Shown one piece after another: positions 51,407 through 60,082 of a DNA stretch of 64,000 nucleotides; within the stretch, counting starts at the first letter, position 1; the number at the start of each line of letters is the position of its first letter. The DNA is from Lentibacter algarum (lineage in GTDB: Bacteria; Pseudomonadota; Alphaproteobacteria; Rhodobacterales; Rhodobacteraceae). The notes under the pieces were generated by a model. The model saw only the letters and a program-made list of their open reading frames with translations. It was not told the origin of the DNA and ran no database searches. The position numbers and the translations under genes were made by a program. The DNA lies in NCBI RefSeq assembly GCF_018860975.1, contig NZ_JAHKQI010000008.1, positions 311,746 through 375,745 of the forward strand. The letters are read 5' to 3'.

Positions 51407-52176
51407 AGCGCTGTCCAGCCGCCGTCAACGCTGATGGTTGTTCCGGTAATCTGCGCAGCAGCATCAGATGCGAGGAAAACCGCTGTGCCGCCGAGCTGTT
51501 CGACCGTGGCGAACTCTTTAGAGGGTTGGCGTGTGAGCATGACATTCTTGATCACGTCTTCGCGGCTCATGTCATATTCCTTCATCGTGTCGGGAATTTG
51601 CGCTTCAACAAGCGGCGTCAAAACATAACCCGGGCAAATCGCATTGGCGGTGATCGGTTCCTGTGCGGTTTCGAGTGCCGTTGTTTTGGTGAGGCCAACA
51701 ACACCGTGTTTTGCCGCGACATAGGCTGACTTGAAGGGCGAGGCCGTGAGGCCATGCGCCGAAGCGATGTTGATCACCCTACCCCAACCTGCCTTGCGCA
51801 TCATCGGCAATGCAGCAGCGGTGGTGTGGAAGTTCGAGCTCAGGTTGATGGCGATGATCGCGTCCCACTTGCCTTCGGGGAACTCGTCAACAGGCGCGAC
51901 ATGCTGGATACCGGCGTTGTTCACCAGAATATCACAGCGGCCAGCTTTCGTGATCAGCGCACGGCATTGATCACCTTTTGACATATCAGCCTGAATATAA
52001 CGGGCTGTGGTGCCGGTTTCCTTGCTGATCGCATCTGCGATGGCGTGGTCTTCCGGCGTGTCGGTGAAAGAGTTGAGGACAACGTCAGCCCCTGCGCGGG
52101 CCATTTCCCAAGCGACGCCTAGGCCGATGCCCGAGTTTGATCCGGTGATGATTGCGGTTTTGCCTGCGAGTGTCAC
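51403..52176 (-). CDS. bdhA: 3-hydroxybutyrate dehydrogenase
   Basis: Short-chain dehydrogenase that oxidises 3-hydroxybutyrate to acetoacetate with NAD. 257 residues from GTG at 52176, which has AAGGAG 8 bp upstream; an ATG-rich extension to 52239 is not supported. Cofactor motif TGSNSGIG (11-18), NNAG, catalytic S139, Y152, K156 (YVAAK), and the family-specific QHVAPVDEFP. First gene of the operon with patatin. A TGCA-rich stretch (TTGCAACTGCAGCA) lies just upstream, a possible PhaR-like site. Confidence 0.93.
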   Translation of the reverse strand: MTLAGKTAIITGSNSGIGLGVAWEMARAGADVVLNSFTDTPEDHAIADAISKETGTTARYIQADMSKGDQCRALITKAGRCDILVNNAGIQHVAPVDEFPEGKWDAIIAINLSSNFHTTAAALPMMRKAGWGRVINIASAHGLTASPFKSAYVAAKHGVVGLTKTTALETAQEPITANAICPGYVLTPLVEAQIPDTMKEYDMSREDVIKNVMLTRQPSKEFATVEQLGGTAVFLASDAAAQITGTTISVDGGWTAL

Positions 52177-52282
52177 GACGCTCTCTCCTTTATGTTGCAA
52201 CTGCAGCATAGAGCGTTGTAAAGGGGCGTGCCAGACCAAAGCCAGTGAGCAGCTCCTGAGCAGCCCCGCCTACCCTAAAGCC

Positions 52283-52358
52283 AAAAAAAACGCCAGCACA
52301 AGGCTGGCGTCAAGTTATTGAGGCAGGTTTCATACAGGCAAGAAACCTATCGAGCAGT
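52283..52358 (-). ncRNA. Candidate small RNA upstream of bdhA
   Basis: From a good promoter (52365-52393) the minus strand would give an RNA of about 75 nt with two perfect hairpins: AGGUUUC / GAAACCU with a 10-nt loop UUGCCUGUAU (52348-52325), then ACGCCAGC / GCUGGCGU (52310-52290) followed by eight U (52290-52283), a strong terminator. No gene lies on this strand to the right for kilobases, so the terminator has no protein gene to serve. An alternative is a long attenuated leader for bdhA, whose start is 107 bp further on. Confidence 0.6.
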
Positions 52359-52364
52359 GAGACC

Positions 52365-52393
52365 TTTATAAGCTTTCTAAGACGTTAGGCCAA
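52365..52393 (-). promoter_or_regulatory. Promoter of the candidate small RNA
   Basis: Minus strand TTGGCC (52393-52388), 17-bp spacer, TATAAA (52370-52365). The predicted start is about 7 bp downstream, near 52358. Confidence 0.6.
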
Positions 52394-52472
52394 GCTAAAA
52401 GTTTGTATTGGCTTTTACCGCCCGTTAGGGTTTGCGTTAACAAAACAAGGTTGCAGCGGGATTGTCGTCAAA

Positions 52473-54299
52473 ATGAGATCAGTTTTTTTCCAAGTGCTGG
52501 CAGGGATTTGCGGCACAATCTTCAGCTTCTCTCATGCGATTCCCGCGCTCGCTGAGCAGCACGTCGGGCCGCAGCATGGCATAGCTATGTATGGCTCTCC
52601 CGCTCTACCACCAGATTTTGTAGCCCTGCCCTATGTGAACGCAGATGCGCCAAAAGGCGGTGTCTACAAAACCGGCAACACGGGAGGCTTTGACAGCCTC
52701 AATCCGTTCATCCGAAAAGGCACCACGCCATGGCAGCTTCGGTTTATGGCATACGAGTCGTTAATGGGCCGTAACTGGGACGAACCTTTCGCGCTTTACG
52801 GGCTTCTGGCCGAATCGGTCGAGACCGGAAACGACCGCAAATGGGTTGAGTTTACCCTGCGCGAGGAAGCCCGATTCTCTGATGGCAGCCCGGTGACTGT
52901 AGAAGATGTGATCTGGAGCTTCGAGACGCTCGGAACCAAGGGCCATGCGCGGTATCGAGGATTGCACAGCCAGATTGACAGCATCGAACAAACCGGCCCG
53001 CGCAAAGTGAAGTTCACGTTCAATGTGCAAAACCGAGAGTTGGCGCTGATCACCGGATTGCGTCCGATTTTGAAAAAGGCGCAATGGGAGGGTAAGGATT
53101 TCACCAAATCCGGCTTTGATGTCGCTCCGATCGGCTCGGCACCCTATGTGATCGGTGAATATCAACCCAACCGCTTTATGTCGCTCAAACGCAACCCCGA
53201 CTACTGGGGCAAAGACCTGCCGCTCATGCAGGGTGTTGCCAACTTCGACGAGCTGCGCATCGAGTTTTTTGGCGACAGCTCGGTGCAGCTTGAAGCTTTC
53301 AAGGCCGGTGTCTTGAACGTGCAACGAGAGTATAATGCCAACAGATGGCGGGTTTCTTACGACTTCCCTGCCCGCACCCGCGGCGATGTTATCTTGTCAG
53401 AATTTCAAGACGGGAAGCCTTCGGGCATAACTGGGTTTGTGATCAATACACGTAAAGACAAGTTTAAGGACTGGCGGGTTCGGGAAGCTTTGATCCTCGC
53501 ATTTAACTTCGAATTTATGAACGAAGTGGTAACGGGCGGTTCGCAACAACGGATCACCTCGTATTTTTCGGGCACCGAACTGGGCATGCAACACGGCCCG
53601 GCGGAGGGGCGGGTCAAGGCTCTGCTCGAGCCTTTCGCCGAAGATCTGATCCCCGGTGTTATGAGTGGTTATGCCCTGCCTGAAGGTGACGGCAACAAGC
53701 GCAACCGCAAGAACCTCAAGCTGGCGGCGGCGCTGCTAAAGGAGGCTGGCTGGACAGTCACTGATGGTATCCTGCGCAATGCCGACGGCGAGGCCTTCGA
53801 GTTCAGCATTCTACTGCCTTTGGGCGCCGGCGAACTCAAAGCTTTTGGCGAAATCTACGTGCAGGCTTTGGCGCGTTTGGGCATTACCGCGCGTATCGAA
53901 ACTGTTGACAATGCTCAATTTTTTGCCCGTGAAGGCAGCTATGATTTTGACATGACGAGCATCAGACGCGGGTTTACTCTCAGCCCGGGGAACGAGCAGA
54001 TGACATACTGGGGCCACCGCGGCGTTGAGGAGCAGGGTTCGCGCAACCTGATGGGCATGAACGTGCCAGCGGCTGAAGCGATGATCGAAACGATGGTCGC
54101 CACCGACGACAAAGAAGAGTTTGTAGCGGCTGTGCGGGCACTTGACCGTATCCTTACGGCGGGGCGATATGTGATCCCGACTTTTGCTTTTGGCACCACG
54201 CGGATTGCTCATGCTAAAGAGCTTAAACACCCTGAGTATGTGCCTGTGAACGGGGCCGGCTACTGGGTCGCGCCGCCTGTGTGGTGGTATGAAGAGTAA
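52473..54299 (+). CDS. Family 5 extracellular solute-binding protein (YejA-like)
   Basis: 608 residues with a signal peptide (about 1-27, ending ALA). Typical SBP_bac_5 segments: MAYESLMGR, FTLREEARFSDGSPVTVEDVIWSFETL, IGSAPYVIGEYQPNRFMSLKRNPDYWG and VREALILAFNFEFMNE. It resembles YejA, the binding protein of a microcin C/oligopeptide importer. No permease or ATPase genes are beside it, so it must work with a transporter encoded elsewhere. Confidence 0.93.
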   Translation: MRSVFFQVLAGICGTIFSFSHAIPALAEQHVGPQHGIAMYGSPALPPDFVALPYVNADAPKGGVYKTGNTGGFDSLNPFIRKGTTPWQLRFMAYESLMGRNWDEPFALYGLLAESVETGNDRKWVEFTLREEARFSDGSPVTVEDVIWSFETLGTKGHARYRGLHSQIDSIEQTGPRKVKFTFNVQNRELALITGLRPILKKAQWEGKDFTKSGFDVAPIGSAPYVIGEYQPNRFMSLKRNPDYWGKDLPLMQGVANFDELRIEFFGDSSVQLEAFKAGVLNVQREYNANRWRVSYDFPARTRGDVILSEFQDGKPSGITGFVINTRKDKFKDWRVREALILAFNFEFMNEVVTGGSQQRITSYFSGTELGMQHGPAEGRVKALLEPFAEDLIPGVMSGYALPEGDGNKRNRKNLKLAAALLKEAGWTVTDGILRNADGEAFEFSILLPLGAGELKAFGEIYVQALARLGITARIETVDNAQFFAREGSYDFDMTSIRRGFTLSPGNEQMTYWGHRGVEEQGSRNLMGMNVPAAEAMIETMVATDDKEEFVAAVRALDRILTAGRYVIPTFAFGTTRIAHAKELKHPEYVPVNGAGYWVAPPVWWYEE

Positions 54300-54356
54300 A
54301 CACAGCGCACGCTGTGGTTAACGCCGAAATCTGCGAGTCACTCTCATGTGACTTGC

Positions 54357-54400
54357 GTGCATACTGCAGTACATACCACAGTGCATAATGCGTGCAGACA
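54357..54400 (-). repeat. 44-bp intergenic repeat, copy B (12-bp period GTGCATA iterons)
   Basis: On the plus strand GTGCATA at 54357, GTACATA at 54369 and GTGCATA at 54381 keep the same 12-bp period as copy A (42387-42430). The reverse complement matches copy A at 40 of 44 positions, with the first 21 bases identical. It lies 58 bp after the solute-binding-protein gene and 107 bp before the arsR-arsC start. Confidence 0.75.
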
Positions 54401-54506
54401 GTTTCGCTGGCAGTGTATGTCCTTAATTTCTTAAGGCTGCGCGCGCAGCATGTTTTTTACAAAACTATCACTGGCGCATCACATCTATTTCGGGTAATTC
54501 CGAAAT

Positions 54507-55361
54507 ATGAATTATGATCTCGCTTCTCAACTGTCGGCTTTAAGCCATCCGCAACGTCTTGACGTGTTCAAGTTGTTGCTACGGCGCTACCCTGATGAAC
54601 TGCCTGCTGGCGAAATTGCTCAGGTGAGCGGCCTTAAAGCGAGCTCGCTGTCTGATCATCTGGCGGCCCTTCGCAAAGCCGCGCTGGCCAAGGTGCGGCG
54701 CGAGGGCACCAGCTTGCACTACAGTGTTGATCTGGACGGAACGCGCGCCCTCAACAAAGGCCTGTTCAGCGGCTGCTGCCGCAACCGTGCCGATTTGTGT
54801 GATTTCACCCAACCCCTGTCAGGCAACAAGGAGACCCCCATGCCGACACCACCATATAAGGTTTTGTTCATCTGCTCGGGAAACTCGGCACGTTCGATCA
54901 TGGCTGAGACGATCCTGCGTGATCTGGGCGAAGGCCTGTTTGAGGCCTACTCCGCCGGCGCAAAACCAAGCTCGAAGCTCAATGATTTCACTGTCGAGAT
55001 TTTGAGCGCCAAAGGCCATGATGTATCGCCGCTCTACGCCAAGAACCTTAGCGAGTTCCAAAAGACGGATGCGCCGAAGTTCGACTTTGTGTTTACCGTC
55101 TGTGACGATGCCGCAAACGAGGAGTGCCCCGCTTGGCCCGGCCAGCCGGTGACCGCGCATTGGGGCATGCCTGACCCTGTGAAAGCGACGGGAACCGAGG
55201 CTGAAAAGCGGCTGGCGTTTCAGCAAGCCTATGGCACCTTGCAAAACCGTCTGAAGGCCTTTGTGGTTTTGCCGATCGACACACTCAACGCGATTTCACT
55301 GCAACATGCGGCTGATGATATCGGCAAAGGCGCTCTTCTTTCCGAGGATAAAACCCAGTGA
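54507..55361 (+). CDS. Fused ArsR repressor-arsenate reductase
   Basis: 284 residues. Residues 1-100 are an ArsR winged helix (LSHPQRLDVFKLLLRR; ASSLSDHLAALRKAAL) with C90, C91 and C98, a CC-X6-C pattern like the arsenite site of A. ferrooxidans ArsR. Residues 115-284 are a low-molecular-weight-phosphatase-type arsenate reductase with C123 in the CX5R loop (CSGNSARS) and VCDDAANEECPAWPG supplying two further cysteines. One continuous frame, so the fusion is real here. It heads the ars operon and overlaps the next gene by 4 bp. Confidence 0.9.
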   Translation: MNYDLASQLSALSHPQRLDVFKLLLRRYPDELPAGEIAQVSGLKASSLSDHLAALRKAALAKVRREGTSLHYSVDLDGTRALNKGLFSGCCRNRADLCDFTQPLSGNKETPMPTPPYKVLFICSGNSARSIMAETILRDLGEGLFEAYSAGAKPSSKLNDFTVEILSAKGHDVSPLYAKNLSEFQKTDAPKFDFVFTVCDDAANEECPAWPGQPVTAHWGMPDPVKATGTEAEKRLAFQQAYGTLQNRLKAFVVLPIDTLNAISLQHAADDIGKGALLSEDKTQ

Positions 55362-55837
55362 ATATACTTGTTTTATGCACTGGCAATTCGGCGCGCTCAA
55401 TTTTGCTTGAGGCGATACTCACCGCCCAAAGCGGCGGCGCGGTTACGGCCTATTCTGCGGGGTCACAGCCAGCGGGCAAAGTTCATCCTCAATCGCTCAA
55501 GCTGCTCGCACGCGAGGGCTATGATGTGTCGGGTGCGCGCTCCAAGAGCTGGGACGAGTTCGCCCTGCCCGACGCCCCCAAGATGGATGCCGTGATCACG
55601 GTGTGCGGTTCTGCCGCCGAAGAGACCTGCCCGATGTGGCCGGGCGTGCCCCTGCGCACGCATTGGGGTGTTGAAGACCCGGCCGCCGCGCTTGAGCCGG
55701 ACTGGGAAGAGGCTTTTGCCAGCGCTTACGCGACACTCAAACGCCGCGCTGAGGCCTTTCTTGAAGGCCCGATCGAGACGATGAGTGCTGAACAACTGAA
55801 ACGGCATCTTGATGCCTGCGCGACGATTAGCGCGTGA
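55358..55837 (+). CDS. arsC: Arsenate reductase, thioredoxin-coupled type (second copy)
   Basis: 159 residues. CX5R loop with C7 (LCTGNSARS), then VCGSAAEETCPMWPGVP giving the cysteines that pass electrons to thioredoxin. Reduces arsenate to arsenite. It overlaps the fusion gene by 4 bp. The operon thus carries two related reductase domains, only one of which is tethered to a repressor. Confidence 0.9.
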   Translation: MNILVLCTGNSARSILLEAILTAQSGGAVTAYSAGSQPAGKVHPQSLKLLAREGYDVSGARSKSWDEFALPDAPKMDAVITVCGSAAEETCPMWPGVPLRTHWGVEDPAAALEPDWEEAFASAYATLKRRAEAFLEGPIETMSAEQLKRHLDACATISA

Positions 55838-55852
55838 AGATAGGAAAGTAAC

Positions 55853-56866
55853 ATGGGAATTTTTGAACGCTACCTGACCGTCTGGGTCGGGCTTTGCATT
55901 GTCGCCGGGGTGATCCTTGGCAACCTCGTACCAGGTGTGTTTGCTGGCATTGCGGCGCTGGAAGTGGCGCATGTGAACCTTGTGATAGCGGTGCTGATCT
56001 GGGTGATGATCTTCCCGATGATGGTGCAGATAGATTTTGGCGCAATCAAGGATGTGGGCAAGTCACCCAAGGGGTTGATCCTGACTTTGATTGTGAACTG
56101 GCTGATCAAGCCTTTCACCATGGCCGCGCTTGGCTGGTTGTTCTTTCGGGTCTTTTTTGCGGGGTTTGTCGACTATGACACTGCGGGTGAATACATCGCC
56201 GGGATGATCTTGCTTGGTGTGGCGCCCTGCACGGCGATGGTTTTTGTCTGGAGTCAGCTCACCAAGGGTGATCCGAACTACACCTTGGTGCAAGTCTCGG
56301 TGAACGATGTGATCATGATCTTCGCCTTCGCCCCGTTGGCCGCGATTTTGCTCGGCATTTCCGATGTGACAGTGCCTTGGGAGACATTGTTTTTCTCGGT
56401 TGTGCTTTACGTGGTGTTGCCCCTGCTGGCCGGTGTGATCGCGCGCAAGATGCTGGAGCGTGGTGGTGAGCATCAAGTCGAGAGTTTTCTGGTGCGTATC
56501 AAGCCTTGGTCAGTGATCGGGCTGCTTTCAACAGTGTTGATCCTGTTTGGCTTTCAGGCCGAAACCATTCTGGCCAAGCCACAAGCGATTGTGCTGATCG
56601 CCATTCCGCTGATCATCCAGAGCTATGGCATATTTGCGGTGACATATGCTGTCGCGCTGAAGATGAAGCTGCCACACAACATTGCGGCGCCAGCTTGCAT
56701 GATCGGCACTTCCAATTTCTTCGAGCTTGCGGTTGCTGTGGCGATTTCACTGTTTGGCCTGCACTCGGGTGCGGCATTGGCGACAGTCGTTGGTGTGTTG
56801 GTTGAGGTTCCGGTGATGCTGTCGCTGGTCGGTTTTGCCAATCGCACGCGGCATTGGTTCGGTTGA
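55853..56866 (+). CDS. acr3: ACR3 family arsenite efflux permease
   Basis: 337 residues with ten predicted membrane segments. The ACR3 hallmark [15 protein letters not shown] with the essential cysteine is present, as is [19 protein letters not shown]. Pumps arsenite out of the cell. Last gene of the ars operon, 15 bp after arsC, convergent with the XRE-cupin gene (3 bp apart). Confidence 0.95.
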   Translation: MGIFERYLTVWVGLCIVAGVILGNLVPGVFAGIAALEVAHVNLVIAVLIWVMIFPMMVQIDFGAIKDVGKSPKGLILTLIVNWLIKPFTMAALGWLFFRVFFAGFVDYDTAGEYIAGMILLGVAPCTAMVFVWSQLTKGDPNYTLVQVSVNDVIMIFAFAPLAAILLGISDVTVPWETLFFSVVLYVVLPLLAGVIARKMLERGGEHQVESFLVRIKPWSVIGLLSTVLILFGFQAETILAKPQAIVLIAIPLIIQSYGIFAVTYAVALKMKLPHNIAAPACMIGTSNFFELAVAVAISLFGLHSGAALATVVGVLVEVPVMLSLVGFANRTRHWFG

Positions 56867-56869
56867 AAC

Positions 56870-57496
56870 TCAGCTCAAAGACGTCACCCAAAGCACGGTG
56901 GCGTCTTCGGCACTGACCGACACGAGGTTGTGGCCCATCGAAGCGTCGTAATAGGCGCTGTCGCCGCGGCGCATTTCGACCGGTTCATAGAACTCGGTAT
57001 AGAGCCGCGCGACGCCTGTCAGCACATAGAGAAACTCTTCGCCGTCATGGCGCACCCAGCCGTCAAACTCGCTCATGTCGCGGGCGTGAATGCGCGCACT
57101 ATAGGGCAGCATCTTTTTGTTGCTGATCCCCTCGGCGAGCAGCCCGTGCTCATATGTTGTGGTCAGGTGGCGCGCGCCTTCGCCTGACTTTGTCACGCTC
57201 ATGCGGCCTGTCACCTGGTTGTTTTCCGGCGGCGTAAACAGCTGCGGCACCGAGATTTCAAGGCCGGTTGCCAGCTTTTTGAGCGCTTCAAAAGTCGGAG
57301 ACATCTGGCCATTCTCGATCTTGGAGAGGGTCGAGCGCGCAAGGCCGGCCTGTTTGCTGGCTTGCTCAAGCGTCAGACCAAGCGACTTGCGCAACTCGCG
57401 CACCCGCGCGCCAAGATCAAGCTCGGCTGTATGCGGGCTTTCGCCGTTTTCGCGGGCAATGCGGATGAGTGTCGTCGGGGCGTGTGTATCGGTCAT
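56870..57496 (-). CDS. XRE-cupin transcriptional regulator
   Basis: 208 residues from the ATG at 57496 (MTDTHAPTTL); a TTG start at 57517 is possible but lacks a better ribosome binding site. HTH_3 domain (about 28-85, LGLTLEQASKQAGLARSTLSKIENGQMSPT), then a cupin domain (about 130-205, HDGEEFLYVLTGVARLY and YYDASMGHNLVSV). Such regulators sense small metabolites. It is divergent from an acyl-CoA synthetase gene, its likely target. Confidence 0.9.
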   Translation of the reverse strand: MTDTHAPTTLIRIARENGESPHTAELDLGARVRELRKSLGLTLEQASKQAGLARSTLSKIENGQMSPTFEALKKLATGLEISVPQLFTPPENNQVTGRMSVTKSGEGARHLTTTYEHGLLAEGISNKKMLPYSARIHARDMSEFDGWVRHDGEEFLYVLTGVARLYTEFYEPVEMRRGDSAYYDASMGHNLVSVSAEDATVLWVTSLS

Positions 57497-57554
57497 GGCG
57501 CGTTCATAGGCGTGCAAGCAGGCACTTGCAACTCGCGCGCGTGCGGCCTAGCAC

Positions 57555-59072
57555 ATGAGCATGCTTTCTATATCTGATACCGGCGTGCAAGCGCCCTGCC
57601 CCAGCCCCTTCAACTTTGCTCGACATGTCTTGGCAGGCGCAAAAGGCCGCGAGGCAAAAACCGCCCTTGAAGTGATGTCACACGACCACGACGAGAGCTG
57701 GACTTTTGGCGCGCTCGAACAAGCGGTGCGCGGCATTGGCACAGGCTTGCTTGAAGCCGGATTACGCGAGGGCGACATCGTGTTGTTGCGGCTTGGCAAT
57801 CATGTCAGCTTCCCTTTGGCGCATTTGGCTGCAATCGCCGTCGGGCTTGTGCCTGTGCCGACATCGGCGCAGCTTACCGAGGGCGAGGTCTCCAAGATGA
57901 TCAACGAGTTGTCACCCGCTGCGGTGATCGTTGGCGAGGGTATCACCTGCCCTGAAGGTGACTTCTTGCGGCTCACAGAAACCCAGATGCAAGCGATGCA
58001 TGTGCTTGCGCCTTGTGACTTCTCGATGGGTGATCCCGACAGGCTGGCCTACATCGTTTACACCTCTGGCACCTCGGGCAAACCGCGTGCTGTTATGCAT
58101 GCACATCGCGCCGTTTGGGCGCGGCAAATGATGATCCGTGACTGGTATGAGCTTAGCGACAGTGACCGCCTCTGTCATGCGGGGGCGTTCAACTGGACAT
58201 ACACTCTTGGCACGGGGTTGATGGACCCTTGGAGCGTTGGTGCAACAGCTTTGATACCGGCTGAAGGCGTGATGCCCGAGCAGATTGCCGGCTTGATGAA
58301 AGCGCACAAGGCAACAATTTTTGCCGCTGCACCCGGGGTTTACCGGAAGATGTTAAAGTCGGGAAATGCGCTTGATCTGCCAGACTTGCGACACGGGCTA
58401 TCGGCTGGCGAGAAGCTTAGCGAGACCATCAGGCAAGATTGGCGGGCCGCGACAGGCTGCGAGATCTATGAGGCGTTTGGCATGTCGGAATGCTCGACAT
58501 TCCTTTCCAGTTCCCCCAGCCGGCCCGCGACGAATGCGAGCTTGGGGCATGCTCAGAACGGGCGGTGCGTCGCGATTGTTGGCGATGACGGCCCGCTGCC
58601 GCGCGGTGAAACAGGCCAGATCGCCATTCACCATCAAGACGCGGGTCTGATGCTTGGCTACTTTGGCGCCGAGGCCGAAACCCGCCAGCGCTTTCAAGGC
58701 GACTGGTTTTTGACCGGCGACTTGGGGGTGATGCATGAAGACGGGCAAATAGCTTACAAAGGCCGCGCAGATGACATGATGAATGCAGGTGGTTACCGCG
58801 TTTCGCCTGTTGAAGTTGAACAAGCGTTGCAGGGTTTTGCTGGCCTCACAGCACTGGCCGTGACCGATGTTGAAGTGAAAGCCGATGTGCGCGTTATCGG
58901 CTGCTTTTACACGAGTGAGAGTGACGTTGATGAGGCGGCGCTAAAGGCCTTCGCCCAAGCGACACTTGCAGCTTACAAGCAGCCCAAGCTTTACAGGCGA
59001 CTCGATAGCCTGCCGACGGGGCCGAACAACAAGATCAGGCGCGCGGCGCTTAAGACACTCACGTTGAAGTGA
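57555..59072 (+). CDS. AMP-dependent acyl-CoA synthetase (substrate unknown)
   Basis: 505 residues of the ANL superfamily. ATP loop YTSGTSGKPRAV, then YEAFGMSECST, WFLTGDLGVMHEDG and KGRADDMMNAGGYRVSP, and the C-terminal catalytic lysine near GPNNKIRRAAL. Similar to benzoate- and medium-chain acyl-CoA ligases, but the pocket does not name the acid. The divergent XRE-cupin gene probably controls it. No downstream beta-oxidation genes are adjacent. Confidence 0.9.
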   Translation: MSMLSISDTGVQAPCPSPFNFARHVLAGAKGREAKTALEVMSHDHDESWTFGALEQAVRGIGTGLLEAGLREGDIVLLRLGNHVSFPLAHLAAIAVGLVPVPTSAQLTEGEVSKMINELSPAAVIVGEGITCPEGDFLRLTETQMQAMHVLAPCDFSMGDPDRLAYIVYTSGTSGKPRAVMHAHRAVWARQMMIRDWYELSDSDRLCHAGAFNWTYTLGTGLMDPWSVGATALIPAEGVMPEQIAGLMKAHKATIFAAAPGVYRKMLKSGNALDLPDLRHGLSAGEKLSETIRQDWRAATGCEIYEAFGMSECSTFLSSSPSRPATNASLGHAQNGRCVAIVGDDGPLPRGETGQIAIHHQDAGLMLGYFGAEAETRQRFQGDWFLTGDLGVMHEDGQIAYKGRADDMMNAGGYRVSPVEVEQALQGFAGLTALAVTDVEVKADVRVIGCFYTSESDVDEAALKAFAQATLAAYKQPKLYRRLDSLPTGPNNKIRRAALKTLTLK

Positions 59073-59141
59073 GCCTGCCTGCTTTGGGGCTTTAGCTTCT
59101 CCAATGCTTGGAATAGACAGAATTCAAACAGCGAGGATGCT

Positions 59142-59780
59142 ATGGTCAAACTTGATATTATCTCCGATCCGATTTGCCCTTGGTGCTACATTGGCAAGGC
59201 GCATCTTGATCGCGCTTTGATGCAGCGGCCCGAGCACCCTTTCAACATCGAGTGGCACCCGTTTCAGCTGAACCCCGATATGCCGGCCGAGGGCATGGAC
59301 AGGCGCGCTTATCTGGAAGGCAAGTTTGGCGGTAAAGACGGCGCTTATGCGGCGTATCAGCCGATCGTTGAGCACGCCAAGGCGGCGGGTGTCGACATCG
59401 AGTTTGACCAGATCAAACGCACGCCCAACACGCTCAATGCCCATAGGCTCATTCACTGGGCCGGTATCGAAGGGCGGCAAACGCCTGTCGTTTCGGCGCT
59501 GTTCAAAGCCTACTTCAAGGAAGGCCGCGACATTGGCGACTTCGAAGTGCTGGCCGATGTCGCCGATGGGTTGGGCATGGACGCGGCACTGGTGTCCAAA
59601 CTGTTGAACTCGGACGCTGACCGCGACGATATTATCGCACGCGACAAGCACAGCCGCGAGATGGGTGTGAACTCGGTTCCGACTTTTGTGGTTGCCAGCC
59701 AGCATGCCGTCCCGGGTGCTCAGGGGCCTGAGTTGTGGCTCAAGGTGATTGACGAGATTGTGGCAGGCCAGACGGAATGA
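59142..59780 (+). CDS. DsbA family (FrnE-like) thioredoxin-fold oxidoreductase
   Basis: 212 residues, no signal peptide, so cytoplasmic. The redox motif is C12-P-W-C15 (DPICPWCYIGK), then the long helical insertion and VNSVPTFVVASQHAVPGAQ with the cis-proline, matching FrnE/2-hydroxychromene-2-carboxylate isomerase-like proteins. Function likely thiol-disulfide exchange. Overlaps the ion-channel gene by 4 bp (ATGA). Confidence 0.9.
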   Translation: MVKLDIISDPICPWCYIGKAHLDRALMQRPEHPFNIEWHPFQLNPDMPAEGMDRRAYLEGKFGGKDGAYAAYQPIVEHAKAAGVDIEFDQIKRTPNTLNAHRLIHWAGIEGRQTPVVSALFKAYFKEGRDIGDFEVLADVADGLGMDAALVSKLLNSDADRDDIIARDKHSREMGVNSVPTFVVASQHAVPGAQGPELWLKVIDEIVAGQTE

Positions 59781-60082
59781 CACTGTCAACAAAATCTCTG
59801 TTCGCGTTGTTGTTGATGGTGGTTGGCGTTGGCACGGTGTTTTTTCGCCATGTCGAGGGCTGGAGCTGGATTGACGCCTATTTCTTTACGGTTGTGACGT
59901 TATCAACCGTTGGCTACGGTCAGCTGGTGCCCGCCACGGTGATTGGCAAGATCGGCACCACATTTTTCATTTTCTTCGGGCTCGGGATATTCGCCCTCGC
60001 CATTCAGCAATTTGGCCAGTTCGCCATGTTGCGCCGCCGACGTAAAGCGCTTGAGAAACATTTAGAGAAAACCAATGACTGA
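59777..60082 (+). CDS. Two-helix potassium channel
   Basis: 101 residues: helix 1 (about 6-22), pore loop with the K+ selectivity filter T44-V-G-Y-G48, helix 2 (about 55-80), then a short basic cytoplasmic tail. Minimal KcsA-like channel without a RCK/TrkA domain. It overlaps dsbA-like upstream by 4 bp and the efflux gene downstream by 8 bp, so all three are likely co-expressed. Confidence 0.9.
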   Translation: MTLSTKSLFALLLMVVGVGTVFFRHVEGWSWIDAYFFTVVTLSTVGYGQLVPATVIGKIGTTFFIFFGLGIFALAIQQFGQFAMLRRRRKALEKHLEKTND

